Assembly: GCA_965371245.1 (NCBI GenBank)
Contig: CBDUXT010000063.1
Span: 1 to 35,977, forward strand
Direction: 5' to 3'
DNA from: CBDUXT01 sp965371245
GTDB lineage: Bacteria > Planctomycetota > Phycisphaerae > UBA1845
Length of the DNA: 35,977 nucleotides
In this document: positions 16,552-25,496 of the stretch, piece after piece
How positions within the stretch are numbered: position 1 is the first letter of the stretch
How the letters are laid out: every line of letters starts with the position of its first letter
Notes under the pieces: generated by a model
What the model was told of the DNA's origin: nothing
Database searches by the model: none
Seen by the model: the letters and a program-made list of their open reading frames with translations, nothing else
Program-made: the position numbers and the translations under genes

Positions 16552-17382
16552 TTGGCCATCCACCCCTCGGCCGTGATTGATTCGAAGGCGCAGATCGACC
16601 CCAGTGTTGAGATCGGCCCTCACTGTGTCATCGACGCCAACGTGAGCATAGCGGCCGGCTGCCGGCTGTACCAAGGCGTCTTTCTCACCGGGTGGACCGA
16701 GATTGGCGAAGGCTGCGTGCTGCATCCCGGCGCGATCGTCGGGCACGAGCCGCAGGACACGGACTACCAGGGAGAGCGCACGATCTGTCGCATCGGCCGT
16801 CGGACGATCCTCCGAGAGTACGTCACGATCCACCGCGCGACGGGAGAGGGCAACGAGACCGTGGTCGGGGAAGACTGCTTCTTCCTGGCCGGCAGCCACG
16901 TGGCCCATAACTGTTCGGTGGGCAGCCACGTGACCCTGGTGAACCATGCCCTACTAGGTGGTCACGTTCATCTCGCGGATCGTGTGACCTTGGGCGGCGG
17001 CGCGATGGTTCACCAGTTTGTTCGGGTTGGCGAGCTGTCGATGATCGCCGGGCTGGCACGGGTCCGGCAGGATGTCCCGCCATTCGCCATGGTCGATTCC
17101 GAGGGTCAAGTGGCCGGGCTCAACCGTGTCGGCCTGCGCCGAGCCGGCTTCTCTCGTGAGACCGTGCGGGCAATCCGAGAGGCGTATCGGACGCTCTACG
17201 CAGCCGGGGAGGGCGCCGGGTCGCTGATTCCCAGGCTGGAGGCCACGCTCGGCGATGGACCCGAGCGACGACTGTTCGAGTTCGTGCGAAGCGGCTCGAA
17301 GCGCGGGTTGGCCGGACGGTCCGTACGTAGCGAGGTCCCACCGATCGGCGAGAGTCGCGTCCGAGAACCTGACGCCCCATAG
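16552..17382 (+). CDS. lpxA: Acyl-ACP--UDP-N-acetylglucosamine O-acyltransferase
   Basis: First step of lipid A synthesis: acylation of UDP-GlcNAc. The protein (276 residues, usual 255-270) starts with left-handed beta-helix hexapeptide repeats (IHPSAVID, AQIDPSVEIGPHCVID, VSIAAGCRL, TEIGEGCVLHPGAIVGHEPQD), carries the catalytic His119 in SHVAHNC and the typical GGGAMVHQFVRVG and VPPFAMVDSEGQVAGLN, then a helical C-terminal domain. The only in-frame start before the first hexapeptide is TTG 16552, with AAAGG upstream. The last 30 residues (after FVRSGSKRG) are an extra tail. It lies 16 bases after the uracil-DNA glycosylase. Confidence 0.95.
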   Translation: MAIHPSAVIDSKAQIDPSVEIGPHCVIDANVSIAAGCRLYQGVFLTGWTEIGEGCVLHPGAIVGHEPQDTDYQGERTICRIGRRTILREYVTIHRATGEGNETVVGEDCFFLAGSHVAHNCSVGSHVTLVNHALLGGHVHLADRVTLGGGAMVHQFVRVGELSMIAGLARVRQDVPPFAMVDSEGQVAGLNRVGLRRAGFSRETVRAIREAYRTLYAAGEGAGSLIPRLEATLGDGPERRLFEFVRSGSKRGLAGRSVRSEVPPIGESRVREPDAP

Positions 17383-17564
17383 CTTCCTGGCCTCGATTGG
17401 CCTGTTCTTGTCGCCCGCCCAGCCGCCTGGAAGCTCTTCGGGACACGTTCCCGGCGAGCCTGACGGAAGGCCGATGCGGCGCAAGTGTCGGATCCCACCA
17501 CCCGGTGGCCGGCTCCTCTGCTTGTTCACTCGTGCGTGGCATGCCGGTCGTGCCGCGTAGGAGC

Positions 17565-17593
17565 TTGACACCCGCGTAAGGGATGGCTATCGT
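17565..17593 (+). promoter_or_regulatory. Sigma-70-like promoter upstream of the large secreted protein
   Basis: Perfect TTGACA, 17 bases, TATCGT. Predicted transcription start near 17600, some 365 bases before the ATG of the secreted-protein gene, so the leader would be long. The 584-base gap 17383-17966 holds this promoter and an interrupted open stretch. Confidence 0.55.
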
Positions 17594-17610
17594 TAGGCTG
17601 AAAGAGGTTA

Positions 17611-17961
17611 TTGGAACGATTGTCGTTTGCGCGTCGTAGCGAAGATGTTGCGCTCAGTGGTGGCGCTGTTGAGCGTGCTCTCGGGGGCTTCGGCGCGTTG
17701 CTGTTGTCGGTCTATCCGGCGGCGGCTTGCTTTGGAGGGGGGACCATCTGTGGGGCGTCCTGTACGGCACACGTGGGTTCTCGCTGACTCAACGAGCGAC
17801 TGATTCTCGCACTATGCGGCGGGATCGGCTTGTCGGGGGCGGTGGAAAGAATTCTGTTGGCTTTTCCCCTACTTATTCTGCAACCGGACCAGATGCCCAA
17901 CGCAACGGTGCTCATCCGTGCTGAACGGGATGGGCCTCCGCTGAAACTAGCTAGAAGGTGA
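17611..17961 (+). pseudogene. Open stretch split by one in-frame TGA; unrecognised
   Basis: Directly after the promoter at 17565, a frame beginning with TTG at 17611 (AAAGAGG just before it) is open for 58 codons up to TGA at 17785, then stays open for 57 more codons to TGA at 17959. The two halves have hydrophobic stretches (GGFGALLLSVYPAAACFGG; LILALCGGIGLSGAVERILL) with a repeated AVER motif. This could be a decayed gene, two short ORFs or chance in GC-rich DNA; I do not recognise it. A second frame gives MLRSVVALLSVLSGASA at 17645, which also resembles a signal peptide. Confidence 0.2.
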
Positions 17962-17966
17962 ATGTC

Positions 17967-20900
17967 ATGCGAATCACTACCTCGGAATGTTGGGGCGCTC
18001 TGTGCGTCTGTCTCATGGTCGTGGCGACGGCAACCGCGGAAGAGCGCGGAGATCGCGTTACGAAGGTGTCGGCTTCGGCGCGGACAGCGGTGCCCCTACA
18101 GGCCGCGGATCAGGCCCCGGTCAACCTGATGGACCTCTACTCGCCGATTCCCAAGGGCCGAAAGGTCGTGCGCGACGTTGTCATGGCCGGCGGAACCGGT
18201 GAGCCGGCGCCCGACGCGGGTTCGGCCGCGGTCGTCGATGTGCTGGTGTACAGCAACACCCTTGGCCCGTTTGCGTTCGGACCCAGCGGCAACGGTGGCG
18301 TCCGGATTGCCGACGACATCACCACCACGGGCCGCGCAGGCTGCGCGCTCGATCGATATGTCATCCGCGTCACCGGCGACAAGAACGGAACCGGCGACAC
18401 CCGGCCGCTGGAGGTCACCGTTGCGCTCTACGACAGTTGCCCCGGTGCGGTGATCTTTCCCATGCCCATCGCCAACACGACGTGTGTCGCCCAACTCGCC
18501 GATGCAGGCATCCACGATGTGGAATGCAGGATCCCAGGGCTCCTCACCGTTCCGCTGCCTTCAACGTTGTACGTTGCCGTCACATTCGACCGTGGAAACG
18601 CCGGTTGGGTCGTCGGGGCGCTGGCGGAAGAGGGTTTTTCCGCCGACCGATTTGATTTTCCCGGTTTTGCCTGTGCGGCGGCCTTGGGCGGCTTCCCCGA
18701 GTTTCCTCATGCCAGCTTCTATACGCAGATTTATGTCCGAAACTGCGCCAAGCAATTCGCCGCCTACCACAGCACGAAGCAGTCGGGCGCCGCCTTCACC
18801 CCGGGTCGGCTCAAACGGTTCGGTGACGATATCACGCTGACGCGAAGCGACTGCAAAATGACGGCGTACGAAGTGTCGGCGAAGGGCACTGGTGGGAACA
18901 CCTCCGGTGCTCTCCTGGTCGATCTCAAGACGGCCTTGAGCAATTTCAACCCCGAAACCGGCAACCGCATCCCCGGAACCTCCCAGATGAAGTTCGTCTT
19001 CACGAACAACGTGCAGGTCTTCCATTTCGATTTTGACCCGCCGATCGAGCTGACCGGAAACAATTTGTTCATCACCTTCGCCACCGGTAGCGACGTCGTC
19101 GGTCCCATTGTGACGGGTCGTCGGGCCGACATCGGTACCACGGCCGACACGTACGTGGAATATCAAGGGACCGCGCCTACGGGGGAGTGGGCGTTCCTGG
19201 ACTTCGGGGACTCGATCTGGTCGGCGTTCGACGTGACGGTTTTTTGTGAGGGCGATCCGCCGGTCGGGGCCTGTTGCGACATGTTCCTCCTCGATGAAAA
19301 CGGTGAATCCGTTTGCCGCGACGTTCCGGAGATCAACTGCGCGTCCAGCCAGACGGCGCCCACCCTTTGGCAAGAAGACAAGCAATGTGGCGTCACGGAC
19401 TTCGGTGAGCCGGCACTTTGCCTGGGCGGTGACAACGTGGATCAGCCGTGCTCGCGTCAGGCGGACTGCCCCGGCGGCAACTGCCTGGGCGGAACGAACG
19501 AAGGGAACGCTTGCGCCATTGACGACAACTGTCCCCTCAGTCGGTGCGTTCGGGCTAGCTGTCCCGGTCCGTTCACCAAGTCCTGCGGGATTTCCTCGTG
19601 TTGCCTGTTTGACGACAACTGCGAGGACGAAACGCAGAACGGCTGCGATGCGATTGAGCCGACAAACGAGCCGCGCCTCTTCCGACGCGGAACCTTCTGT
19701 AACGTCGCGGGGCAGAGGTGCCCGAAGGGCGCATGCCTGGGGCGCGAGGGCGAATGCACGATCCCGCGAACGGCCTTTTGCAATTTCGGTGATGACGCGG
19801 GCGAGGTTTGCGACCCGACGGCCAATCTGCCGTTCCCGAACGTCACCGGTTGCCACGGCCTGTGCGTCACGGGCTCACAGGTCGGCCAAACGTGCCTCCG
19901 CGACGGTGATTGTCCTAATATCCCTCCCCCTAATTTTAGGGAGGGTCTCTGCGGTCGGGCGCAATGCGAGGGCGGGGCGAACGATGGAGACCCGTGTCGC
20001 AACGATAACCAGTGCTTCCAGGGAGCGTGCAGCCTTCCCAACTGCCCCGGCGCGCCCGGTTGCCAGAATCCCTTCTGCTGTACCGATGTCTGTGCGTTTG
20101 ATGCTGCTTGCTGCGATGTACATTGGGACGAACTGTGCTCGACCACCGCGCTTCTAATCTGCGATTTTCTTATCCTAGCCAACGACAAGTGTTCTGATCC
20201 GAATCCGGCCAAGGGAGCACGGCTGCTGAACGTGCCGGACAATGTGGACGGGGACACGAACCAATCGACCACCTCGTCGGACGACCCGGGCTTTTGCTGC
20301 AACGCCGACAACCCCGGCGGTTCCGGTCTGGGCACCATCTGGTACAAGTTCGTGGCCCCGCCACCCACAAACCCCGGCGATCTGTTCACGTCCGTGCAGA
20401 TTCAGACCTGCCAGAGCAACAACGACGATTCGCTCTTACAACTCTTTGCGCTGGAAAACCCCGATCAGGGCGTCTGCTCCGATCTGACCCTCTGCAGTGT
20501 GTCGGCGCAAGACTGCTCGGACGGTTCGGTGTGCGAACAGGATCCGATCGCGTGCGACGGGCTGATTCCCATCGGATGCAGCGACGACGAGGAGTCATGC
20601 TTCTCCGGCGGCGTCCAAAAGCCGTTCAACTCGAAGATCTGCGCCCCCGACCTGATTCCGGGAGACACCTACTACTTCATGGTGGCGGCCAAGACCCCGG
20701 CCGAGCAAGGGATCTATGGCATCATTCTCGGTTCCCCCTGTTCCGCGCCGCCTCCGCTGCCCAACGATCTGTGCGAAGACTCCATGCCGCTCGGCGGCTC
20801 CACCGTCAAGATCGACTTCGACCTATCCGGTTCGACCACCGACACCGCGCCGGTCACGTTTGACTGCCCCGGACCGAGCTGCGGGACAACGTCATTCCCG

Positions 20901-21860
20901 ATGTCCAACGACGCCTGGTACGACTGGATCGCCCCGGAAAACGGTCTGGTCGAGATCGATACGTGTGGTGGCTTCGCGTGTGTCGGAGGGACTGAGGGGA
21001 ACGGGCAGACCTGCGAAGTGGGTGGTGTGCCTTGCCCCGGGGGGGGAAACTGCCAGGACGTCACACCGGAAACCACCATGGTGGTGTACGAAGGCTGTGA
21101 TTGTCCGGTGGACGTCTTCAACGAGATCGATTGCAGCACGTTTGTCACGTCGATCGGCTGTTTCCTTGGATCGAGTTCCACGTTCGACGTGGTCAAGGAC
21201 ACATGCTACAAGGTTCGGCTGGGCGGTCGTCTCGGCGGGACACCGGTCGGCGATTTGGAGATCAACCTGCTTGGGTGCCCATCCGGCACGGTGACATTCC
21301 TCGATCCGCCGAACGGTGTGGTAGACGCGGGTCAGCCGCATGAGCCGGACGACCCGAGCACGCCGCAAGGGATTCAGTCCGTTACGATCTCCGGTCCCGC
21401 GGAACTCTCAAGGTTCGTCAACAACCCCAACTTTGTCCGGTCGTGCTGGACTCTTTGTGACTCCGACACCAGTGTCGAGGTTTCCAATGAGATCTCGAGC
21501 ATCACCGACAACGGCAACCTCACCTTCAGCCTCAACCTGCTTCGACCCTTGACACCGGGCGCGGTCACCACGCTGACGCACACCGGTGGCGACAATACGG
21601 TGAGCGTCGGCACGTTCATCGTCCATCCGGGCAACGTCAACGGTGACGGCAACGCCACGGCGGCCGACGTTACCCGAATGACGGAGTGCCTGACAACCGC
21701 ATCCTGCAGCGTGTGGGAGTGCGATGCCGATCGAAGCGGAAGCTGCGGACCGGCCGACCTGCTGCGGGCCATCGACCTGTTGAATGGTGGCGACGAGCTC
21801 GCCGCATGGATGGGTACCGCCAAGCCCGACGTGGGCGTCTGTGCTCCAGCCGGACCGTGA
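17967..21860 (+). CDS. Large cysteine-rich secreted protein with dockerin-like C-terminus
   Basis: A 1297-residue exported protein with a signal peptide of about 24 residues ending ATATA. Residues about 75-420 form two similar beta-type segments containing the Cys pairs typical of bacterial adhesive surface proteins. GACCDMFLLDENGESVC begins a Cys-rich part (about 430-730) with repeats of the type GGxNxGxxCxxxxxCPGGxC and the motif NPFCCTDVCAFDAACCDVHW. Two NDxC...WYxFxAP beta domains follow (about 735-1110). The C-terminus has an EF-hand-like dockerin repeat: GNVNGDGNATAADVTRMTE and CDADRSGSCGPADLLRA. Proteins of this design are frequent in Planctomycetota; the function is unknown. ATG 17967 has AGAAGGTG eight bases before it. 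It is monocistronic, ending in a strong terminator. Confidence 0.85.
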   Translation: MRITTSECWGALCVCLMVVATATAEERGDRVTKVSASARTAVPLQAADQAPVNLMDLYSPIPKGRKVVRDVVMAGGTGEPAPDAGSAAVVDVLVYSNTLGPFAFGPSGNGGVRIADDITTTGRAGCALDRYVIRVTGDKNGTGDTRPLEVTVALYDSCPGAVIFPMPIANTTCVAQLADAGIHDVECRIPGLLTVPLPSTLYVAVTFDRGNAGWVVGALAEEGFSADRFDFPGFACAAALGGFPEFPHASFYTQIYVRNCAKQFAAYHSTKQSGAAFTPGRLKRFGDDITLTRSDCKMTAYEVSAKGTGGNTSGALLVDLKTALSNFNPETGNRIPGTSQMKFVFTNNVQVFHFDFDPPIELTGNNLFITFATGSDVVGPIVTGRRADIGTTADTYVEYQGTAPTGEWAFLDFGDSIWSAFDVTVFCEGDPPVGACCDMFLLDENGESVCRDVPEINCASSQTAPTLWQEDKQCGVTDFGEPALCLGGDNVDQPCSRQADCPGGNCLGGTNEGNACAIDDNCPLSRCVRASCPGPFTKSCGISSCCLFDDNCEDETQNGCDAIEPTNEPRLFRRGTFCNVAGQRCPKGACLGREGECTIPRTAFCNFGDDAGEVCDPTANLPFPNVTGCHGLCVTGSQVGQTCLRDGDCPNIPPPNFREGLCGRAQCEGGANDGDPCRNDNQCFQGACSLPNCPGAPGCQNPFCCTDVCAFDAACCDVHWDELCSTTALLICDFLILANDKCSDPNPAKGARLLNVPDNVDGDTNQSTTSSDDPGFCCNADNPGGSGLGTIWYKFVAPPPTNPGDLFTSVQIQTCQSNNDDSLLQLFALENPDQGVCSDLTLCSVSAQDCSDGSVCEQDPIACDGLIPIGCSDDEESCFSGGVQKPFNSKICAPDLIPGDTYYFMVAAKTPAEQGIYGIILGSPCSAPPPLPNDLCEDSMPLGGSTVKIDFDLSGSTTDTAPVTFDCPGPSCGTTSFPMSNDAWYDWIAPENGLVEIDTCGGFACVGGTEGNGQTCEVGGVPCPGGGNCQDVTPETTMVVYEGCDCPVDVFNEIDCSTFVTSIGCFLGSSSTFDVVKDTCYKVRLGGRLGGTPVGDLEINLLGCPSGTVTFLDPPNGVVDAGQPHEPDDPSTPQGIQSVTISGPAELSRFVNNPNFVRSCWTLCDSDTSVEVSNEISSITDNGNLTFSLNLLRPLTPGAVTTLTHTGGDNTVSVGTFIVHPGNVNGDGNATAADVTRMTECLTTASCSVWECDADRSGSCGPADLLRAIDLLNGGDELAAWMGTAKPDVGVCAPAGP

Positions 21861-21906
21861 TGCGGTAACCTATCCGCCGGCTCCAACATCCCTACGTCTC
21901 ATCCGT

Positions 21907-21945
21907 GCCCCTGACCGTGCTAACGCACGCGTCAGGGGCTTTTTT
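21907..21945 (+). terminator. Rho-independent terminator of the secreted-protein gene
   Basis: GCCCCTGAC pairs with GTCAGGGGC, with an inner CGTGC/GCACG stem, followed by six T. It stands 47 bases after the stop codon. Confidence 0.9.
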
Positions 21946-22053
21946 CATGGCCGATCATCGCAAACGCGCCGAACACGGTCGGCGCAACCCCTTCCGGGTG
22001 CGTGACAGTCTTGGCGGGACGCGCAGAACCATCTTGACCGCGCCACGCCGCGT

Positions 22054-22178
22054 CAGAGCCGTGGGCGCAAGCCCACGGACACGATGCGAACAAGCACGGG
22101 GCTTCCACGATACCAGACCAGTCACAGGGCTCGCGCCCGGTGCTCTGAAAACTGCCCGCCGACTCGGTCATGCACCCA
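22054..22178 (+). repeat. REP-like two-armed element (copy 3) with 3' tail
   Basis: Left arm 22054-22082 has CCGTGGGCGCAAGCCCACGG; right arm 22123-22147 has CAGGGCTCGCGCCC then GGTGCTCTG. Bases 22125-22178, including the tail with AAAACTGCCCGCC, repeat 1-54 almost exactly. It lies between the terminator of the secreted-protein gene and lysS, in the gap 21861-22281 which holds no gene. Confidence 0.85.
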
Positions 22179-22204
22179 CCCCTTCCCGGTCCCCCGGGAG
22201 ACGA

Positions 22205-22233
22205 TTGCCCCGACCACACGATGCGGTTATCCT
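22205..22233 (+). promoter_or_regulatory. Sigma-70-like promoter of the lysS operon
   Basis: TTGCCC, 17 bases, TATCCT, about 50 bases before the lysS ATG. The predicted start near 22240 gives a leader of about 40 bases which includes the hairpin at 22259-22276. Confidence 0.5.
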
Positions 22234-22258
22234 CCCATGACGCGGGCAGCCCTCTCTA

Positions 22259-22276
22259 GGAGGTGACACCGCCTCC
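22259..22276 (+). promoter_or_regulatory. Hairpin enclosing the lysS ribosome-binding site
   Basis: GGAGGTG, loop ACAC, CGCCTCC forms a 7-pair stem (one G-T) that contains the only good ribosome-binding sequence before lysS. The site is also far (about 17 bases) from the ATG. An upstream start is excluded by an in-frame TGA at 22264, so the leader is unusual and could limit initiation. Confidence 0.5.
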
Positions 22277-22281
22277 ACAAC

Positions 22282-23898
22282 ATGAACGAAATCGCCGACC
22301 AGACCGCACAGCGCCTCAAGAAGTGCGACGCCCTTCGGGAAATGGGCCTCGACCCCTACGGCCGGCGCTTCGACGGCGTCACGCCGATCGCCCGAGTTCG
22401 AGAGACAGCCGAGCCGCTCGGCGTTTCGGCGGGCGAGCGCAGTGAGCTGCGCGTTCGAGTGGCCGGACGAATTGCACTCCTTAGGGTCATGGGCAAGCTG
22501 GCCTTCGTCACGGTCCGCGACGGAACCGGGCGCCTTCAACTCGGCCTGAGCAAAGCGGACCTCACCGACCAGTGGCCTATCCTCAAACAACTCGATCTCG
22601 GCGACATCGTCGGGGCGGACGGCGTTGTCGGGCGCACGAAAACCGGCGAACTCACCGTCTGGGTGGATCAGCTCACCGTGTTGGCCAAGTCCTTGCGACC
22701 CCCGCCCGAGAAGTGGCACGGTCTGACCGACATCGATATTCGGTATCGTCGGCGGTACGTCGATCTGTTCACCAACCCGGACGTTCGCGACGTCTTCTTC
22801 CAGCGTAGCGCCATGATCCAGGCCGTGCGCGGTTGTCTTCACGGGTTCGGTTACGTCGAGGTGGACACCCCGGCTCTCCAGCCGATCTACGGCGGAGCGG
22901 CCGCCCGACCTTTCCTCACGCACCACAACACGCTCGATATGCAGCTCTATCTTCGCATCAGTCCGGAGTTGTATCTCAAGCGGTTGCTCGTCGGCGGCAT
23001 GGACCGCGTGTTCGAGATCAGCCGAAATTTCCGCAACGAGGGCATCAGCACGAAGCACAACCCCGAGTTCACCATGGTCGAGCTGTACGAGGCCTACGCG
23101 GACTATCGGGTGATGATGGAACGTGTCGAACAGATGGTGGCGGCCTCCTTCGACGCGTCCACGCGGACGGCGTTGCCCCAGCGGTTGTCATCGATCCAGG
23201 CTGAGGCAGATCGTCTGACCAAGGAACACGGCGCCGAAGCGGCAGAGATTCATGTCCGAGACAGCCATCTCGATGCCTATCGCCGGGCCGCCGAGTTGAT
23301 CGGCCAGCGGCGGTTGGCGGCGGTTTTTGACGGACAGGTGCTCGACTTCACACCCCCGTGGACGCGGCGCGGCTACGCCGACCTGTTGGTTGAACACGCC
23401 GGGGTCTCCATCACCGACATCGCGGGCGTTCGGCAAAAAGCGACTGAGTTGGGGATTGACCAAGCCGGCAAGGACGACGCGGTGGTCATCAATGATCTGT
23501 TCGAAGCCACCGTCGAGCGTCATCTGATTCAGCCGACGTTCGTGTGCGACTACCCGGCCGCCATCTGCCCACTGACCAAACGGCACCCGGACGATCCCTC
23601 GATCGCGCTTCGGTTCGAGGCCTTCGTGGCCGGCATGGAGCTGGGCAACGCCTATACGGAGTTGAACGACCCTAGGGTGCAGGAGGACAACTTTAGACGA
23701 CAGGTCGCGGGCGAAGGTGACGAAACCATGGCTGTCATGGATGAAGACTACGTGCTGGCGCTGGAGTACGGCATGCCGCCGGCCGGGGGATTGGGCGTGG
23801 GAATCGATCGCCTGGTCATGCTCTTGACCGACAGCGCCAGCATCCGTGACGTCATCCTGTTTCCCCTCCAGCGGCCGCAAGCCGGAACGGATCGCTGA
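22282..23898 (+). CDS. lysS: Lysyl-tRNA synthetase, class II
   Basis: Charges tRNA-Lys with lysine. The 538-residue protein has the N-terminal OB-fold anticodon-binding domain (RVAGRIALLRVMGKLAFVTV, residues about 58-150) and the class II catalytic domain with motif 1 around RGCLHGFGYVEVDTPAL, motif 2 as FEISRNFRNEGIS and motif 3 as GLGVGIDRLVMLL, plus EFTMVELYEAYADY and GMELGNAYTELNDP. The only in-frame start is ATG 22282, downstream of a sequestered ribosome-binding site. First gene of a tight operon with lolC/E, lolD and ilvE; the next gene starts three bases after the stop. Confidence 0.97.
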   Translation: MNEIADQTAQRLKKCDALREMGLDPYGRRFDGVTPIARVRETAEPLGVSAGERSELRVRVAGRIALLRVMGKLAFVTVRDGTGRLQLGLSKADLTDQWPILKQLDLGDIVGADGVVGRTKTGELTVWVDQLTVLAKSLRPPPEKWHGLTDIDIRYRRRYVDLFTNPDVRDVFFQRSAMIQAVRGCLHGFGYVEVDTPALQPIYGGAAARPFLTHHNTLDMQLYLRISPELYLKRLLVGGMDRVFEISRNFRNEGISTKHNPEFTMVELYEAYADYRVMMERVEQMVAASFDASTRTALPQRLSSIQAEADRLTKEHGAEAAEIHVRDSHLDAYRRAAELIGQRRLAAVFDGQVLDFTPPWTRRGYADLLVEHAGVSITDIAGVRQKATELGIDQAGKDDAVVINDLFEATVERHLIQPTFVCDYPAAICPLTKRHPDDPSIALRFEAFVAGMELGNAYTELNDPRVQEDNFRRQVAGEGDETMAVMDEDYVLALEYGMPPAGGLGVGIDRLVMLLTDSASIRDVILFPLQRPQAGTDR

Positions 23899-23901
23899 CC
23901 C

Positions 23902-25491
23902 ATGTACAAGTGGTTTCTCGCCTCTCGCTACCTCTACACCAAGCTGATTGCGGTGTTCGGGATGCTCAGCGTCATGCTGTGCGTGGCCATGGTGCTGGTG
24001 GTGCTGAGCGTCATGGGCGGTTTTCTCGACACCGTTCGCGAGCGTGCCCGCGGGTTGCACAGCGAGATCGTGGTCGATGGCGGTTCGCTTCAGGGCTTTC
24101 CCTACTACGAGGAGTTCGGCACATACCTCAAAGCTGAGATGCCCGACGTGGTTGAGGTCACCACGCCGGTGATCATCAGTTGGGGGCTCCTGCAAGTGCC
24201 CGCCACGCAGAAGACCAAGGCGCTACAGGTGTTCGGGGTACGCCTCGCCGACTACGTCAAGGTGAACACGTTCGGTGATGGGCTGCACTACGAGCGATTC
24301 TATCCGAAGACGACCCACCTGGGTCCGCAGGGGATGCCGGTAGCTGGAGTCGATGCGGATGGCTTCATGTCGCTGCCGGCGGACCTGGAATCCGCCAACG
24401 AAATCTGGCGGGGCGCCGAGCCGGACCGGACCGCGGTGGAGGCCTACCTGGCGGATCCGTTCGACCGGGCGGTCTACCCTTCACCGCTTGCCGCGATGCT
24501 CGGTGAGCGCGTCTTCGCCGTCGATCTCGATCCGCCGCACTACGCGGGTCCACAGCGCCCCGGAATTATCATCGGCGCTGATGTACTGTTCTGGCGGCGT
24601 GCCGACGGAAACTTCGATCGCCATTTGGCCCGCGGAGCTGCCATCGTCCTGACACTTATGCCGCTGAGTCCCTCCGGCAACCCGCTTGGAGAGGTGCCGG
24701 CAAAGATCCCATTGCGGTACGCCGACGACTCGCGCACCGGCATCTACGAGATCGATAGCAAGTGTGCCTATATCGATTTCGACACGATCCAGCACAGGCT
24801 GGCGATGGACCCTCAGCGGCGTGTGGCAGGCGGTATGACCCGGGCGCGAGCCAGCCAGCTTCTGATCGGAACCGCCGAGGGCGTGGACCTCAACGAGGCC
24901 CGCGACAGCATCCGCGCGGCCTGGGACCGGTTCTGCCTCGACCGAGAAGACCGGCTCGTCGATGACGAGGCCTACTCGCTGAGTCGCGTGAAGGTCTTCA
25001 CGTGGGAAGACATGCAGGCCGGGTTCATCGCGGCCGTCGAGAAGGAAAAAGTCCTGGTCACGTTCCTGTTTTCGGTGATCAGCATGGTCGCCATCGTGCT
25101 GCTTGGCTGTATCTTCTACATGATCGTGGAGAAAAAGACGCGGGACATCGGCGTGCTCAAGTCGATCGGTGCTTCGAACGCGGGCGTGGCGAGCATGTTC
25201 ATCGTCTACGCCGCCGCCGTCGGGCTCGTCGGCTCGGTTCTGGGGACCGCCGTGGGCTCCACGGTCGTCTGGTACATCAACGACATCCAGGATTTCCTCG
25301 CCACCTTGCACCCGCAGCTTCGGGTCTGGAGCCCGGAGGTCTACTCGTTCGACAAGATTCCCAACGTCGTGAAACGGGCCGACGCCATCTGGATCATGTC
25401 GGTCGCGGTGCTTTCTTCGATGGTCGGTTCCCTGATTCCGGCCTGGATCGCGAGCCGCGTCTGGCCGGTGCACGCCTTGCGGTACGAGTAA
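23902..25491 (+). CDS. lolC: Lipoprotein-releasing ABC transporter permease (LolC/LolE type)
   Basis: FtsX-like permease that, with LolD, extracts mature lipoproteins from the inner membrane. The 529-residue protein has the Lol topology: one N-terminal segment (about residues 15-40, FGMLSVMLCVAMVLVVLSVMG), a long periplasmic domain, then three C-terminal segments (about 385-410, 425-455, 490-515) with EKKTRDIGVLKSIGAS, the cytoplasmic coupling helix. The periplasmic domain is about 100 residues larger than in E. coli LolC (about 400 total). Only one permease is present with one ATPase, so it may act as a homodimer (LolF-like arrangement) or pair with a permease elsewhere; the symbol is approximate. 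It starts three bases after lysS and ends five before lolD. Confidence 0.88.
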   Translation: MYKWFLASRYLYTKLIAVFGMLSVMLCVAMVLVVLSVMGGFLDTVRERARGLHSEIVVDGGSLQGFPYYEEFGTYLKAEMPDVVEVTTPVIISWGLLQVPATQKTKALQVFGVRLADYVKVNTFGDGLHYERFYPKTTHLGPQGMPVAGVDADGFMSLPADLESANEIWRGAEPDRTAVEAYLADPFDRAVYPSPLAAMLGERVFAVDLDPPHYAGPQRPGIIIGADVLFWRRADGNFDRHLARGAAIVLTLMPLSPSGNPLGEVPAKIPLRYADDSRTGIYEIDSKCAYIDFDTIQHRLAMDPQRRVAGGMTRARASQLLIGTAEGVDLNEARDSIRAAWDRFCLDREDRLVDDEAYSLSRVKVFTWEDMQAGFIAAVEKEKVLVTFLFSVISMVAIVLLGCIFYMIVEKKTRDIGVLKSIGASNAGVASMFIVYAAAVGLVGSVLGTAVGSTVVWYINDIQDFLATLHPQLRVWSPEVYSFDKIPNVVKRADAIWIMSVAVLSSMVGSLIPAWIASRVWPVHALRYE

Positions 25492-25496
25492 AACAG

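Noticed and set aside
18561..19856. 431-codon open frame on the minus strand across the secreted-protein gene
   Set aside because: It is antisense to a convincing signal-peptide protein, has Arg-rich composition typical of GC-rich shadow frames, and no recognisable domain.
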